64,000 bases of DNA from Streptomyces paradoxus (GCF_014202475.1 NZ_JACHGV010000011.1:62001-126000), one strand, 5' to 3'; counted from the stretch's first letter, positions 51,780 to 61,166 are shown. Numbers and translations are program-made. The notes: generated by a model not told the origin, from the sequence alone.

Positions 51780-51823
51780 GTCACCCCTTTGCGGCAGGGC
51801 GTAGGAGGTCGGTACGGGGGGGT

Positions 51824-52135
51824 TCAGGCGGTGCGGCCCTGGCAGACGACGCAGTGCCGGGTGTAGGGCAGGATTTCGAGCCGTTCCGCGGGGACGGGTT
51901 TCCCGCAGCCCACGCAGATTCCGTAGGTGCCGTCGTCGACACGGGTGAAGGCTTCCTCGATCTCTTCGAGCACCCGGTGCATCGCGGCCTTCTGCGCGGA
52001 CAGCAGGTGATCGTCCGAGCTGCGCTCGGTTTCGTCGAGGGCACGCAGCTGAGCCAGCCGGGAGGTGCGGGCGTGTTCCAGGCGCCGGCGGGCCTCGTGC
52101 GGGTGGGGCTCGGCCCGGGTGACATCGAGCGGCAT
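51824..52135 (-). CDS. TraR/DksA-type zinc-finger protein (second)
   Basis: 103 aa from ATG 52135 (GAGGACC 4 bases upstream). Coiled-coil region (PHEARRRLEHARTSRLAQLR, SAQKAAMHRVLEEIEEAF) followed by DDGTYGICVGCGKPVPAERL and a terminal CVVC pair. It is the first gene of a three-gene leftward operon with the other TraR-type protein and the MreB-like protein. Two divergent DksA-like paralogues side by side are unusual. Confidence 0.88.
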   Translation of the reverse strand: MPLDVTRAEPHPHEARRRLEHARTSRLAQLRALDETERSSDDHLLSAQKAAMHRVLEEIEEAFTRVDDGTYGICVGCGKPVPAERLEILPYTRHCVVCQGRTA

Positions 52136-52501
52136 GGTCGGTCCTCTTCTCGGCGGCGGACGGCGGGTGCGCGGGTCGGTCATGCGCGGCGGGCGGCCCG
52201 GCGGCGTGGCCGGGCCGCCCGTCCGCTGTCGGGTGGTCGTGTGAGCTCCAGCCTGACCCGGTCCGCGGCGGATACCCATCGGGCGCGGGCCCCATTTGCA
52301 CCGGGGTGAGGGACCCATGCGGCCGCGCCATGGGTGGTGCGCGCCCGGGGAAATGGGGGTCAGGTCCCATGGACGGGCGCGTGGGAAGGGGGCAGCCTGA
52401 CCGCAGGCTTGCTCAAGCGCCCGGGCCGCGAACGCGGTGGGCTCCGCGATGCCCGACAGTGGAGGTGAGACAGAGTTCGTGGAAGGGGAGGCGCAGGGAC
52501 G
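52136..52501. promoter_or_regulatory. Divergent promoter region with nested CCCAT/ATGGG dyad
   Basis: No gene in these 366 bases. Six CCCAT/ATGGG sites occur at 52275-52279, 52291-52295, 52314-52318, 52330-52334, 52353-52357 and 52366-52370. The inner pair ACCCAT/ATGGGT (52313-52335) and the outer pair CCCCATTT/AAATGGGG (52290-52358) are both exactly symmetric about position 52324. It separates the TraR-MreB operon from the two-component genes. I infer a multi-site operator, possibly for the adjacent response regulator. Confidence 0.6.
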
Positions 52502-53455
52502 GTGTCCTTGTTCTGGCGGATCTTCGCGCTCAACGCCGTGGTGCTGGGCACTGCCACGGCGTTGCTGCTGCTGGCTCCGGTGACCGTCTCGGTGCCGGTG
52601 CTGCTGACCGAGGCGGTGATCCTGGTCGGCGGGCTGGCCGTGATGCTCGTCGCGAACGCCGCGCTGCTGCGGTTCGGCCTGGCCCCGCTGGACCGGCTCA
52701 CGAAGCTGATGACCACCGTGGACCTGCTGCGCCCCGGCCAGCGCCTGCCCGCTTCCGGCGGCGGCGGGGTCGCCGAGCTGATCCGTACGTTCAACGCCAT
52801 GCTGGAGCGGCTGGAGCAGGAGCGGGCCGCCAGCAGCGCCCGGGCCCTGCTGGCCCAGGAGGCGGAACGCCGGCGCATCGCCCAGGAACTGCACGACGAG
52901 GTCGGCCAGAGCATGACCGCGATCCTGCTGGGCCTCAAACGCTCCGCGGACGACGTACCGGAGCCGCAGCGCAGGGAGTTGCGGGAACTGCAGGAGATCA
53001 CCCGGGAGAGCCTGGACGAGGTACGCCGCCTGGTGCGCCGGCTGCGGCCGGGTGTGCTGGACGATCTGGGCCTGGTCAGCGCTCTGACCTCGCTCGGCGA
53101 GGATTTCGCCACCCATACCGGGCTGCTGGTCACGCGCCGTTTCGACGCCGACCTGCCCCCGCTGGAGCCGGAGACGGAGCTGGTCCTCTACCGCGTCGCG
53201 CAGGAGTCACTGACCAACGTCGCCCGCCACGCGGACGCCGGGCGGGTCACCGTCGCCCTGCGCCGCGCCGGCGACGGCGTGGTGCTGACGGTGACCGACG
53301 ACGGCAGCGGCATCGAGGCACCCCGCGAGGGCGCCGGCATCCGCGGGATGCGCGAGCGGGCCCTGCTCGTCGGGGGCAGCCTCGAGATCACCCCGGCCCC
53401 CCGGGCCGGCACCCGGGTCCAGCTCACCGCGCCCCTCGCAAGGAAGCAGCTCTGA
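52502..53455 (+). CDS. NarL-family sensor histidine kinase
   Basis: 317 aa from GTG 52502 (GGGGAGG about 11 bases upstream). Two hydrophobic segments at residues 5-55 (ALNAVVLGTATALLLLAPVT, VILVGGLAVMLVANAALLRF), a HAMP-like linker, then HisKA_3 dimerisation domain with phosphoacceptor His in RRIAQELHDEVGQ. ATPase motifs follow: RVAQESLTNVARHAD (N-box), VTDDGSGI and GIRGMRERA. Tiny extracytoplasmic loop, so probably membrane-state or intracellular sensing. It forms a pair with the response regulator, whose start is 3 bases after its stop. Confidence 0.93.
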   Translation: MSLFWRIFALNAVVLGTATALLLLAPVTVSVPVLLTEAVILVGGLAVMLVANAALLRFGLAPLDRLTKLMTTVDLLRPGQRLPASGGGGVAELIRTFNAMLERLEQERAASSARALLAQEAERRRIAQELHDEVGQSMTAILLGLKRSADDVPEPQRRELRELQEITRESLDEVRRLVRRLRPGVLDDLGLVSALTSLGEDFATHTGLLVTRRFDADLPPLEPETELVLYRVAQESLTNVARHADAGRVTVALRRAGDGVVLTVTDDGSGIEAPREGAGIRGMRERALLVGGSLEITPAPRAGTRVQLTAPLARKQL

Positions 53456-53457
53456 CC

Positions 53458-54141
53458 ATGCCCGACACGGCCATGTCCGCTCCGACGGATGCGAGCACGA
53501 TCCGCATCCTGCTCGCCGACGACCACGCGCTGGTCCGCCGCGGTGTGCGGCTCATCCTCGACCAGCAACCGGACCTCGAAGTGGTCGCCGAGGCCGGTGA
53601 CGGGGCCGAGGCCATCGAGCTGGCCCGCACCCGCGATGTCGACCTGGCCGTGCTCGACATCGCCATGCCGCGCCTGACCGGTCTGCAGGCCGCCCGCGAA
53701 CTGGCCGCCGTCCGGCCGGGCTTGCGGATCCTGATGCTCACCATGCACGACAACGAGCAGTACTTCTTCCAGGCCCTGAAGGCCGGCGCGAGCGGGTACG
53801 TGCTGAAGTCGGTGGCGGACCGGGACCTGGTCGCCGCCTGCCGGGCCGCCATGCGCGACGAGCCCTTCCTGTATCCCGGCGCGGTCACCGCCCTGATCCG
53901 CAATTACCTGGACCGGGCCCGCCACGGCCAGGAGGACCCCGACCAGATCCTCACGCCCCGCGAGGAGGAGGTCCTCAAGCTGGTCGCCGAGGGGCACTCG
54001 TCCAAGGAGATCGCCGACCTGCTGTTCATCAGCATCAAGACCGTCCAGCGCCACCGCGCCAACCTGCTGCAGAAGCTCGGCCTGCGCGACCGTCTCGACC
54101 TCACCCGCTACGCGATCCGCGCCGGACTGATCGAGCCCTGA
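53458..54141 (+). CDS. NarL/LuxR-family response regulator
   Basis: 227 aa from ATG 53458. Receiver domain: acidic pocket ILLADDHALVRRGV, phosphoacceptor Asp in DLAVLDIAMPR, Thr in MLTMHDNEQ and Lys in YVLKSVADRD. Then a LuxR HTH: LTPREEEVLKLVAEGHSSKE, FISIKTVQRHRANLLQKLGL. It is partnered with the preceding kinase. The dyad in the upstream divergent region is a natural candidate binding site. Confidence 0.95.
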   Translation: MPDTAMSAPTDASTIRILLADDHALVRRGVRLILDQQPDLEVVAEAGDGAEAIELARTRDVDLAVLDIAMPRLTGLQAARELAAVRPGLRILMLTMHDNEQYFFQALKAGASGYVLKSVADRDLVAACRAAMRDEPFLYPGAVTALIRNYLDRARHGQEDPDQILTPREEEVLKLVAEGHSSKEIADLLFISIKTVQRHRANLLQKLGLRDRLDLTRYAIRAGLIEP

Positions 54142-54186
54142 CCGGGAGCCGGGCCGGCCGACACGCCATGACGAGAGGGGGGGAGG

Positions 54187-54612
54187 GTGCACCACAGCGC
54201 GCGCACAGCGCCCGTCGCCGGCAGCACCCGGCCCCGTTTCCGGGTCGCGGTGCTGCCGGCGGTCGTTCTCCTCGCGCTGCTCGCCGCACTCGGCATCGCC
54301 GCCCCGTCGCCCGGCACTACGGGACCGGGGGTGGCGGCCGCGACCGCGGCGCCGGTCCATCACCGGTACGACGAGAAGCGCGCCGACGACGGATGTGATG
54401 CCGCCTGTGCCGCCCGGGCGGTCACCCGCCACGAGCAGCACAGCGAGCACCCGGGCCCGCGCGGACACTTCGGCCCCGGCGACCGGAGCGCGGACGTCAC
54501 CCCCTGCCGGGTCACGGGCCGGCCGCAGGCCGCGAGCGGGCACATGCCCTCCTCGCAGCCGCCCTCGGACCGGGAACAGGGGCGCGCGCCCCCGGTGTCC
54601 TCCGGCACCTGA
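54187..54612 (+). CDS. Small predicted membrane-anchored or secreted protein
   Basis: 141 aa from GTG 54187 (GGGAGG 0-6 bases upstream). One hydrophobic N-terminal segment (VAVLPAVVLLALLAALGIAA) followed by a hydrophilic, Pro/His/Arg-rich tail with the Cys-containing GCDAACAARAVTRHEQH. I do not recognise it. It lies between the two-component genes and the SecDF fusion and is co-directional with both. No conserved domain is apparent. Confidence 0.55.
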   Translation: MHHSARTAPVAGSTRPRFRVAVLPAVVLLALLAALGIAAPSPGTTGPGVAAATAAPVHHRYDEKRADDGCDAACAARAVTRHEQHSEHPGPRGHFGPGDRSADVTPCRVTGRPQAASGHMPSSQPPSDREQGRAPPVSSGT

Positions 54613-54694
54613 CGCCCCGTCCCCTTCACCACCCGACCCGCCCCGCCGCGGCCCGTGCCGGCCGCCGCCGAGGCGTGCCCGCCGGAGGCTCCCG

Positions 54695-56965
54695 TTGAAC
54701 CGTTCCCTGCGTGTGAGGACGTTGCTCGCCCTCGCCGTGCTCGCCCTGTCCCTGTACGTCGCCGTCACCGTGCCGGTCCGGCTCGGACTTGACCTGCGCG
54801 GCGGGACACAGATCGTGCAGGAGACCCGCTCCACCCCCACGGCCGACGCCGACAGCGCGGCCACCGACCGCACCCTGGAGGTGCTGCGCGGCCGCGTCGA
54901 CGCCCTCGGCGTCGCCGAACCCACCTTGGTGCGCTCCGGGGATCACCGGATCATCGTCGAACTGCCCGGTGTGCAGGACCCGAAGAAGGCCGCCGACGTC
55001 CTGGGCCGTACCGCGCAGCTCACCTTCCATCCCGTGCTCGGCGCCACGCACGACGGCGACGACACGTCCCGGCCGCTGCCGAAGCGGCCCGGGCAGCGCG
55101 TGCTGCCCGACGAGTCCGGCACGCCGCTGCGCCTCGGGCCCGCGTCCCTGACCGGCGAGGACGTCAAGGAGGCCGCCGCCCGGTTCGACCAGCAGGGCGG
55201 CGCCGGATGGCACGTCACCGTCGGCTTCGAGGGCGCCGGCCGGGCCGGCTGGGCCCGGCTCACCGGTGAGGCCGCCTGCGAGGCGCCGGGCGATGCGGCG
55301 CGGCGGGTCGCCATCGTCCTCGACGACAAGGTCATCTCCTCCCCGCAGGTCGACCCGTCCATCGCCTGCGGGACGGGCATCCGGGACGGCGTCACCCGGA
55401 TCACGGGGTCGTTCAGCCCCGAAGAGGCCCGAGAACTCTCCCTGCTCATCAACGGCGGGGCGCTGCCCGTGCCCGTCGAGACCGTCGAGCAGCGAACCGT
55501 CGGCCCCACCCTCGGCGCGCAGGCCATCATGGCCAGTGCCTGGGCAGCCGTCATCGGCACCGCGCTGACCTCGCTGTTCATCATCGTCGTCTACCGGCTG
55601 CTGGGCGCCCTGGCCGCCCTCGCCCTGGCCTGCTACGGCCTGGTCTCCTACGCCGCCCTTGCCGCCCTCGGGGCCACCCTGACCCTGCCGGGGCTGGCCG
55701 GTTTCGTCCTGGCCGTCGGCATGGCCGTGGACGCCAATGTGCTGGTCTTCGAGCGGGCGCGCGAGGAGTACGCGGCACGCCGCCGGCCCAGCATCCGCTC
55801 GGCCCTCACGGCCGGTTTCCGCAACGCCTTCAGCGCGATCGCCGACTCCAACATCACCACGCTGATCGCGGCCGCCCTGCTGTTCTTCCTGGCCTCCGGG
55901 CCCGTGCGCGGCTTCGGCGTCACCCTCGGCATCGGTGTGCTCGCCTCCATGTTCAGCGCCCTGGTCATCAGCCGGGTGCTCGCCGAGTTCGCCGCGAGCC
56001 GGCCGGGCGTACGCCACCGCCCCCGTCTGACCGGCATCGCCACCACCGGCGCGGTCCGCGACCGGCTCACCCGCCGCGACCCGCTCCTGATGGGCCGCCC
56101 GCGCCGCTGGCTGGCCACCTCCGCGGCCGTGCTCGTGCTGGCCGGCTCGGGCCTGGCGGTGCGCGGCGTCGACCTCGGCGTGGAGTTCACCGGGGGCCGT
56201 CTCATCGAGTACTCCACCAGCGGTCCCGTCGATCCCGGCCGGGTCCGGGCCGCCCTCGCCGACGCCGGGTTCCCTCGCGCGGTGGTGCAGTCGTCCGGCG
56301 ACACGGGTCTGACGGTGCGTACCGAACCTCTGACCAACGCCGAGGAGGCGGAGGTCACCGGCACCCTGCGCGACGTCGCCGGCCCGGCGGACAAGGTCCG
56401 CGACGAGCTGATCGGCCCCAGCCTCGGCAAGGAGCTGCGCCAAGGCGCGCTGATCGCCCTCGCCGTCGCCCTGGGGGCGCAGTTCGTCTACCTCGCGGCG
56501 CGCTTCCGCTGGGTGCTGGGCTCCGCCGCGGTCGTCGCCCTCGTCCACGACGTGGTCATTCTCCTGGGGGTCTTCGCCTGGCTGGGCAAGCCCGTCGACG
56601 GGGTGTTCCTGGCGGCCCTGCTCACCGTCATCGGCTATTCGGTCAACGACTCCGTCGTCCTCTTCGACCGGGTCAGGGAACTGGACCGGCGGGACCCCGC
56701 GGCGCCGTTCTCCGGCGTCGTGAACCGGGCGATCCTGCAGACCCTGCCCCGCACGGTGAACACCGGCATGGGCGCGGCGTTCATGCTCACCGCGCTCGCC
56801 GTGCTGGGCGGTTCCTCGCTCACGGACTTCGCCCTGGCGCTGCTCATCGGCCTCGCCGTCGGGACGTACTCCTCGGTGTTCACCGCGGCTCCCGTGGCGA
56901 TCGGGCTGCACGCCCGCTCACGCCGCCGGAAGCCGTCTCGGGAGGGCGCGGCCGTCACGACGTGA
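54695..56965 (+). CDS. secDF: SecDF fusion (protein-export accessory subunit)
   Basis: 756 aa from TTG 54695, chosen because GGAGG lies 6 bases upstream (54684-54688). SecD half: LGLDLRGGTQIVQETR, periplasmic P1 domain to about residue 270, then six membrane segments including GMAVDANVLVFERAREEYA. SecF half from about residue 480: DLGVEFTGGRLIEYSTSG and TVIGYSVNDSVVLFDRVREL. SecDF uses the proton gradient to help translocate proteins. Streptomyces usually also encode separate SecD and SecF, so this is likely an additional copy. It overlaps the convergent glycosyltransferase by 11 bases. Confidence 0.93.
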   Translation: MNRSLRVRTLLALAVLALSLYVAVTVPVRLGLDLRGGTQIVQETRSTPTADADSAATDRTLEVLRGRVDALGVAEPTLVRSGDHRIIVELPGVQDPKKAADVLGRTAQLTFHPVLGATHDGDDTSRPLPKRPGQRVLPDESGTPLRLGPASLTGEDVKEAAARFDQQGGAGWHVTVGFEGAGRAGWARLTGEAACEAPGDAARRVAIVLDDKVISSPQVDPSIACGTGIRDGVTRITGSFSPEEARELSLLINGGALPVPVETVEQRTVGPTLGAQAIMASAWAAVIGTALTSLFIIVVYRLLGALAALALACYGLVSYAALAALGATLTLPGLAGFVLAVGMAVDANVLVFERAREEYAARRRPSIRSALTAGFRNAFSAIADSNITTLIAAALLFFLASGPVRGFGVTLGIGVLASMFSALVISRVLAEFAASRPGVRHRPRLTGIATTGAVRDRLTRRDPLLMGRPRRWLATSAAVLVLAGSGLAVRGVDLGVEFTGGRLIEYSTSGPVDPGRVRAALADAGFPRAVVQSSGDTGLTVRTEPLTNAEEAEVTGTLRDVAGPADKVRDELIGPSLGKELRQGALIALAVALGAQFVYLAARFRWVLGSAAVVALVHDVVILLGVFAWLGKPVDGVFLAALLTVIGYSVNDSVVLFDRVRELDRRDPAAPFSGVVNRAILQTLPRTVNTGMGAAFMLTALAVLGGSSLTDFALALLIGLAVGTYSSVFTAAPVAIGLHARSRRRKPSREGAAVTT

Positions 56966-58202
56966 GCCGGTCCAGCGTGGCCAGGACCGGGGCAACGCCG
57001 TCCTCCCCGGCCAGGCCTCGGGCCAGCTCCCGGGCGCGGGCGCGGTGCTGAGACTCGCCCGTGGCGCGGCGCAAGGCCGGGGCGAGGGTGGCGGCGGTGA
57101 GGCGTCTGAGAGGGACGGCGCACGGGGCCGTCCCCAGGGCGACCAGGCGCGCCGCCCAGAAGCCGCCGTCGAACTGCACCGGCACCGGGATCGTGGGGAC
57201 GCCGGCCCGCAGGACGGCGGCGGTGGTGCCCGCTCCGGCATGGTGGACGACGGCGGCCGTGCGGGGGAACAGCAGGGCGTGCGGCACGTCGCCCACAGTG
57301 ATCACGTCATCGCCGTCGCTGCGGGCGGTGAGGCCCGCCCAGCCCCGCTGGACGATGCCGCGCAGTCCCGCCGTCCGCAGCGCATGCACGATCTCGGCGC
57401 TGAGGTGCCCCGGGTCCGGCACCGTCGCACTGCCCAGTCCGACGAACACCGGCGGGGGCCCGGCGGCCAGGAACTCCTCCAGTTCTCCGGGCAGCGTGCG
57501 GGTGTCGTGCGGCCACCAGTACCCGGCGATGTCCAGCCCGGGGCGCCAGTCCCGGGGACGGGACACCACCCGTGCGCTGAATCCGTGCAGCACGGGCCAG
57601 TGGGCCCGCTCGTGGGCCCGGCGGCTCGCGGAGGGGCCGCGCAGGGCCATGCCGTGCCGGGTGCGCAGCCGGTGCATGGCCTGGATGAAGACCCGGTCGA
57701 CGGCGGAGACGACGGCCCGTCCGCCCAGGTGGTTGCCCAGCGTGCCGAGCGAGCGTCCGCCGAGCATGGGCGCGCCGAACTCGCGCGTCGGATGCTGGGG
57801 CTGCAGGAACAGGCCCAGACTGGGCAGGCTCAGCCCCTCGGCGATGGCGCGGCCCAGCGGTGCGACGGCTCCGGCGGCCAGCACGATGTCCGCGCCGCGG
57901 GCCGCCTGGACCAGGGAATCGGTCATCTCCTCGGCCGCGGACCGGGCCAAGGACGCCGCACGCAGCAGCTTGCCGAGGCCTGTGGTGCTGGCGTGCAGGC
58001 CGCGGCCGCGGTCGGAGTGGGACACGGCGTGCGGGTCGACCGGGGTCGGGTGGAAGCGCACCCCCGATCCGGCGGCCAGGGGTTCGAACAGGGCGTGGGT
58101 GGCCAGCGTGACCTCGTGCCCGCTCCGCGCCAGCCCCGCGCCGAGCCCGGTGTACGGCGCGACGTCGCCGCGCGATCCAGCCGTCATGATCACCACGCGC
58201 AT
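56955..58202 (-). CDS. GT1-family glycosyltransferase (macrolide/sterol-type)
   Basis: 415 aa. N-terminal acceptor domain MRVVIMTAGSRGDVAPYTGL with GLARSGHEVTLATHALFEPL, C-terminal donor domain with GLGSATVPDP, VPHALLFPRTAAVVHHAGAGTTAAV (GT-B signature) and VPVQFDGGFWAARLVALG. This places it with UDP-glucose:sterol and macrolide glycosyltransferases. Acceptor unknown. Stand-alone gene. Confidence 0.88.
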   Translation of the reverse strand: MRVVIMTAGSRGDVAPYTGLGAGLARSGHEVTLATHALFEPLAAGSGVRFHPTPVDPHAVSHSDRGRGLHASTTGLGKLLRAASLARSAAEEMTDSLVQAARGADIVLAAGAVAPLGRAIAEGLSLPSLGLFLQPQHPTREFGAPMLGGRSLGTLGNHLGGRAVVSAVDRVFIQAMHRLRTRHGMALRGPSASRRAHERAHWPVLHGFSARVVSRPRDWRPGLDIAGYWWPHDTRTLPGELEEFLAAGPPPVFVGLGSATVPDPGHLSAEIVHALRTAGLRGIVQRGWAGLTARSDGDDVITVGDVPHALLFPRTAAVVHHAGAGTTAAVLRAGVPTIPVPVQFDGGFWAARLVALGTAPCAVPLRRLTAATLAPALRRATGESQHRARARELARGLAGEDGVAPVLATLDRLTS

Positions 58203-58296
58203 GGGTCCAGTGTGGACCGGTCGGGCGGGCAACACGCGGTGCGTGACCGCACGTGGACGAAAATCGCCGGTGCGGGTGCTCTCCGGCCGGTTCCGC

Positions 58297-59787
58297 TCAC
58301 AGCGGGCCGGTGTCCAGCAGGCCGAGGAGGCGGGTGGCGGCCTGGCGCAGGCGCGGGGAGGCGTCCTCGGTGAGGGCCGCCAGCCGGCCGCGGGCCGTCT
58401 CGCTGCCGGGGGGCGGTGAACCGGCGGCCTCGGTCCAGCGTTCGAGCCCGAGGACGGCTTCGTAGCGGACCGGTTCGTGCGGGTCGTCGAGGCGGCGCAG
58501 GAAGCGCCGTACGTCGTGGCGGGAGTGTTCGTCGGCCGGGTCGTCGCCGTCGAGCAGGGACAACGCGGCGGCCAGGACCTCGCCCGACGGAGCGTTGTCC
58601 GCGAGGCGCCGTATGTCGGGCAGGGCCTGGGTGAGGCCGTCGAGCGCGTTGCGGGTGCGCCAGGTGTGCCTGTCGTCGGTGGCCAGATGGTCGGTCAGGG
58701 CCCAGGCCACCGGGTGGCGTTCCCAGGGGCGGAGGCCGTTCTCGACGAGTGTCTCCAAGCCGTCGAGTACGCCCGCGCGGATCACGTCGTCGGGGTCGTC
58801 CAGGAAGGACAGCAGGAGCCACACCGCGTCCCAGCGGCCGGCGGTCCCGATGGCGGCGGCGGTCGCGGCCCGGGTGCGGGGGGAGAGCGTCTTGTCGGTC
58901 AGGGCCGAGCGGAGGTGCGGGGCGGCCGTGCCGGGGTCCACGGCGCCCAGGGCACGCGCGGCCGACGGTCCGGCGACCGGGTCGCGCAGCCACCGCACGG
59001 CGGCGTCGGTCACGCGGTCGTCGCCCAGCCCTGCGAGTCCGCGCAGCAGTCCTGCGGCGACCTCGGGGTGCTCCTCGGTACGCAGGGCCGCTGCCAGCTT
59101 GTCCTGTACCTGCCGTTGTTCCACGTGGAACAGGCGCCGGGCGGCCTGGATCCGTACCGCGGGGGACGGATCGTGCAGGCCGGTGAGCAGTGAGTCGAGG
59201 AGCTGCCCGGTGCAGCGCTCCGGCAGCCATTCCAGGGCAAGCGCGCGGGCGGCACCCGTCCCCTGGCGGGCCGTGCGCATCACCTCCGCCCGCACGGCCG
59301 GGTCTTCTCCGCACCTGTACAGCAGGGTTCGGGCCCGCCCCCACACCGCGGCGTCCGGGTCACCGAGGAGGGCGGCCAGGGCGGTGACGTCCCCGGGCAC
59401 GCCCCATGCCGACAGTCCGTCCAGGGCGTTGATCCGGACGTGGTGGTCCGGATCGGACAGCAGGCGGGCGAAGGCCCGGGTGACCGCGGGTCCGCCGAGT
59501 CCGAGCCGGGTGGCGGCGACCGAGGCCCTGCGCCGTACGTCCGGATCGGCGTCGCCCATCAGGAGGATCAGCACCTCCTCGCCGGCCTCCGGAACGCCGA
59601 GCCTGCCCAGGCCCAGGGCGGCGGCCGCGCGCACGGCCGGGGCGGGGTCGCCGGCCGCTTCGGCGAGTACGCGGGCGTGCTCGGCCCGGCCGATCCTCCC
59701 CAGCCCCTTCAACGCCGCGGCACGCCGCTCCGGCTCCGGATGCGCCGACTCCCGCAGGAAGAAGGCGATCTGATGGTCCTCTCCCAT
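58297..59787 (-). CDS. HEAT-repeat protein
   Basis: 496 aa from ATG 59787. Tandem HEAT/armadillo-like helical repeats of about 30-35 residues through the whole protein: EPERRAAALKGLGRIGRAEH, DPAPAVRAAAALGLGRLGVP, DADPDVRRRASVAATRLGLG, DPSPAVRIQAARRLFHVEQ and HEPVRYEAVLGLERW. No enzyme motif. HEAT proteins of this kind act as scaffolds or in sensing. It lies between the glycosyltransferase and the protease genes on the same strand. Confidence 0.88.
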   Translation of the reverse strand: MGEDHQIAFFLRESAHPEPERRAAALKGLGRIGRAEHARVLAEAAGDPAPAVRAAAALGLGRLGVPEAGEEVLILLMGDADPDVRRRASVAATRLGLGGPAVTRAFARLLSDPDHHVRINALDGLSAWGVPGDVTALAALLGDPDAAVWGRARTLLYRCGEDPAVRAEVMRTARQGTGAARALALEWLPERCTGQLLDSLLTGLHDPSPAVRIQAARRLFHVEQRQVQDKLAAALRTEEHPEVAAGLLRGLAGLGDDRVTDAAVRWLRDPVAGPSAARALGAVDPGTAAPHLRSALTDKTLSPRTRAATAAAIGTAGRWDAVWLLLSFLDDPDDVIRAGVLDGLETLVENGLRPWERHPVAWALTDHLATDDRHTWRTRNALDGLTQALPDIRRLADNAPSGEVLAAALSLLDGDDPADEHSRHDVRRFLRRLDDPHEPVRYEAVLGLERWTEAAGSPPPGSETARGRLAALTEDASPRLRQAATRLLGLLDTGPL

Positions 59788-59920
59788 GAACACCCCCGTA
59801 CAGACAGACTGTTGGAGGGCGTGATGGTTGCCCGCGTACTGGGTGCGGACCTGGTTCGAGAACCGAAGGGCGGCGTCGTCCTGCCGGATGGAGCCGCCCG
59901 ACTCGTCACGCAACGGCCCG

Positions 59921-59960
59921 GAGCCGGGTGCTCCGCCGCGCTGGGCGGAGCACCCGGCTC
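59921..59960 (-). terminator. Terminator after the serine protease gene
   Basis: Perfect 17-bp stem GAGCCGGGTGCTCCGCC with its complement around a 6-base loop. It starts 17 bases beyond the protease stop codon. Confidence 0.85.
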
Positions 59961-59976
59961 CCGGTGGGGCGGTGGA

Positions 59977-60984
59977 TCAGGACGACTGGGCGCTCTGGTA
60001 CAGGTTCTGGGCGTCCGCGCCGAAGTACGGGCCGTACATGGCGTTCGGGAAGAAGTTGTACTTGAAGCTGTTCACCGAGGACTGCAGGCCCGTCCCGGTG
60101 GCCTCGTTGAACTGGGTGAACCAGGGGCCACCGCTGGAGCCGCCGGTCATGTTGCAGGTCAGGCCGTGGTCCCTGGACAGCAGGAAGTCCCGCGTGGTGG
60201 TGCCGCTGCAGTAGATGAACTTCTCGCCGTCGTACGGCGCCGCGGCCGGGAAGCCGAAGGAGTACATGGCCTTGTTGTAGCCGGTGTTGAAGGCCAGGCC
60301 CTGCCCGCCGACGACGTCGGTCAGCTTCTGCCCGTCCAGCGGGGCGACCACGGCCGCGCCGATGTCGTAGTTGATGTCCTCACTGGCCGTCCACTGCGGC
60401 GTGGACAGGGTCTTGGACGCGGCCCAGGTGCCGTACGGGCGCTGCCCGTCGTGGTAGCCGGGCACGAAGACCCAGTTGGTGTGCCAGGCGCCCTGCATCT
60501 TCACGCAGTGGCCCGCGGTGATCACGGTGCTCTTGTTGGCGCTGGTGACAGCGTTGCCGGAGCAGGACGCGGTGCGGCCCTGGTAGCTGAAGAACACCCG
60601 ACCCGCGGTCTTGGCCACCGCTCCCCCGCCCGACCAGGGCCCGCCGCCGTGCGGGAAGGCCAGGGGGCCCACGGCGGAGGCGGGCGCGCTGGGGGCGACG
60701 ACCGTCGCCTTGCCCGTGCGCACTGCCGGTGCCCGTACGTCGGAGCGGTCGACGGAGAGGACGTCGAGCGGGGTGGCCTCGCGCATCCGCTGCGGCGTCC
60801 AGAAGGCCAGGGCGCGTTCCTGCGCCGAGAGGGTCGTCACGCCGGGGTCCGGTGCGGCGCTCGCCGGTGCGGCGGTGACGCCGGTCGCCAGGAGCGCGGC
60901 GATGCCGGCGAGCGCGCCGAGGACGGAGCGGCGGACGGGGATGCCCCCGCCGGACGGGCGGGGGCTGCGGGGTCGGCCTATCAC
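59977..60984 (-). CDS. Secreted trypsin-like serine protease
   Basis: 335 aa from GTG 60984 (AAGGAG upstream). Twin-arginine-style N-terminus with signal segment LGALAGIAALLATGVTAAPA, then a propeptide-like stretch (residues 45-120). Catalytic triad: His in STVITAGHCV, Asp in INYDIGAAVV and Ser in MTGGSSGGPW. Two Cys pairs suggest disulfides (TASCSGN with GHCV; YCSGTT with LTCNMTG). Family resembles the V8/trypsin-like peptidases widespread in Streptomyces. Substrates unknown. Confidence 0.92.
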   Translation of the reverse strand: MIGRPRSPRPSGGGIPVRRSVLGALAGIAALLATGVTAAPASAAPDPGVTTLSAQERALAFWTPQRMREATPLDVLSVDRSDVRAPAVRTGKATVVAPSAPASAVGPLAFPHGGGPWSGGGAVAKTAGRVFFSYQGRTASCSGNAVTSANKSTVITAGHCVKMQGAWHTNWVFVPGYHDGQRPYGTWAASKTLSTPQWTASEDINYDIGAAVVAPLDGQKLTDVVGGQGLAFNTGYNKAMYSFGFPAAAPYDGEKFIYCSGTTTRDFLLSRDHGLTCNMTGGSSGGPWFTQFNEATGTGLQSSVNSFKYNFFPNAMYGPYFGADAQNLYQSAQSS

Positions 60985-61166
60985 GCGGTCTCCTTCTGCT
61001 GTGGGGGCCGGGCGGCGGGAAGCCGTCACCCGGTCAGGCAGGGGTGTCACTGCGGACGGTCAGGGGGCAGCGTGCCACCAGGAGGCCGATATGGACAGGT
61101 GCATGTCATGACGTTGGCCGAAACCGCACGCACTTACCACGCGGATCGGGACATCCGGGCACAGAA

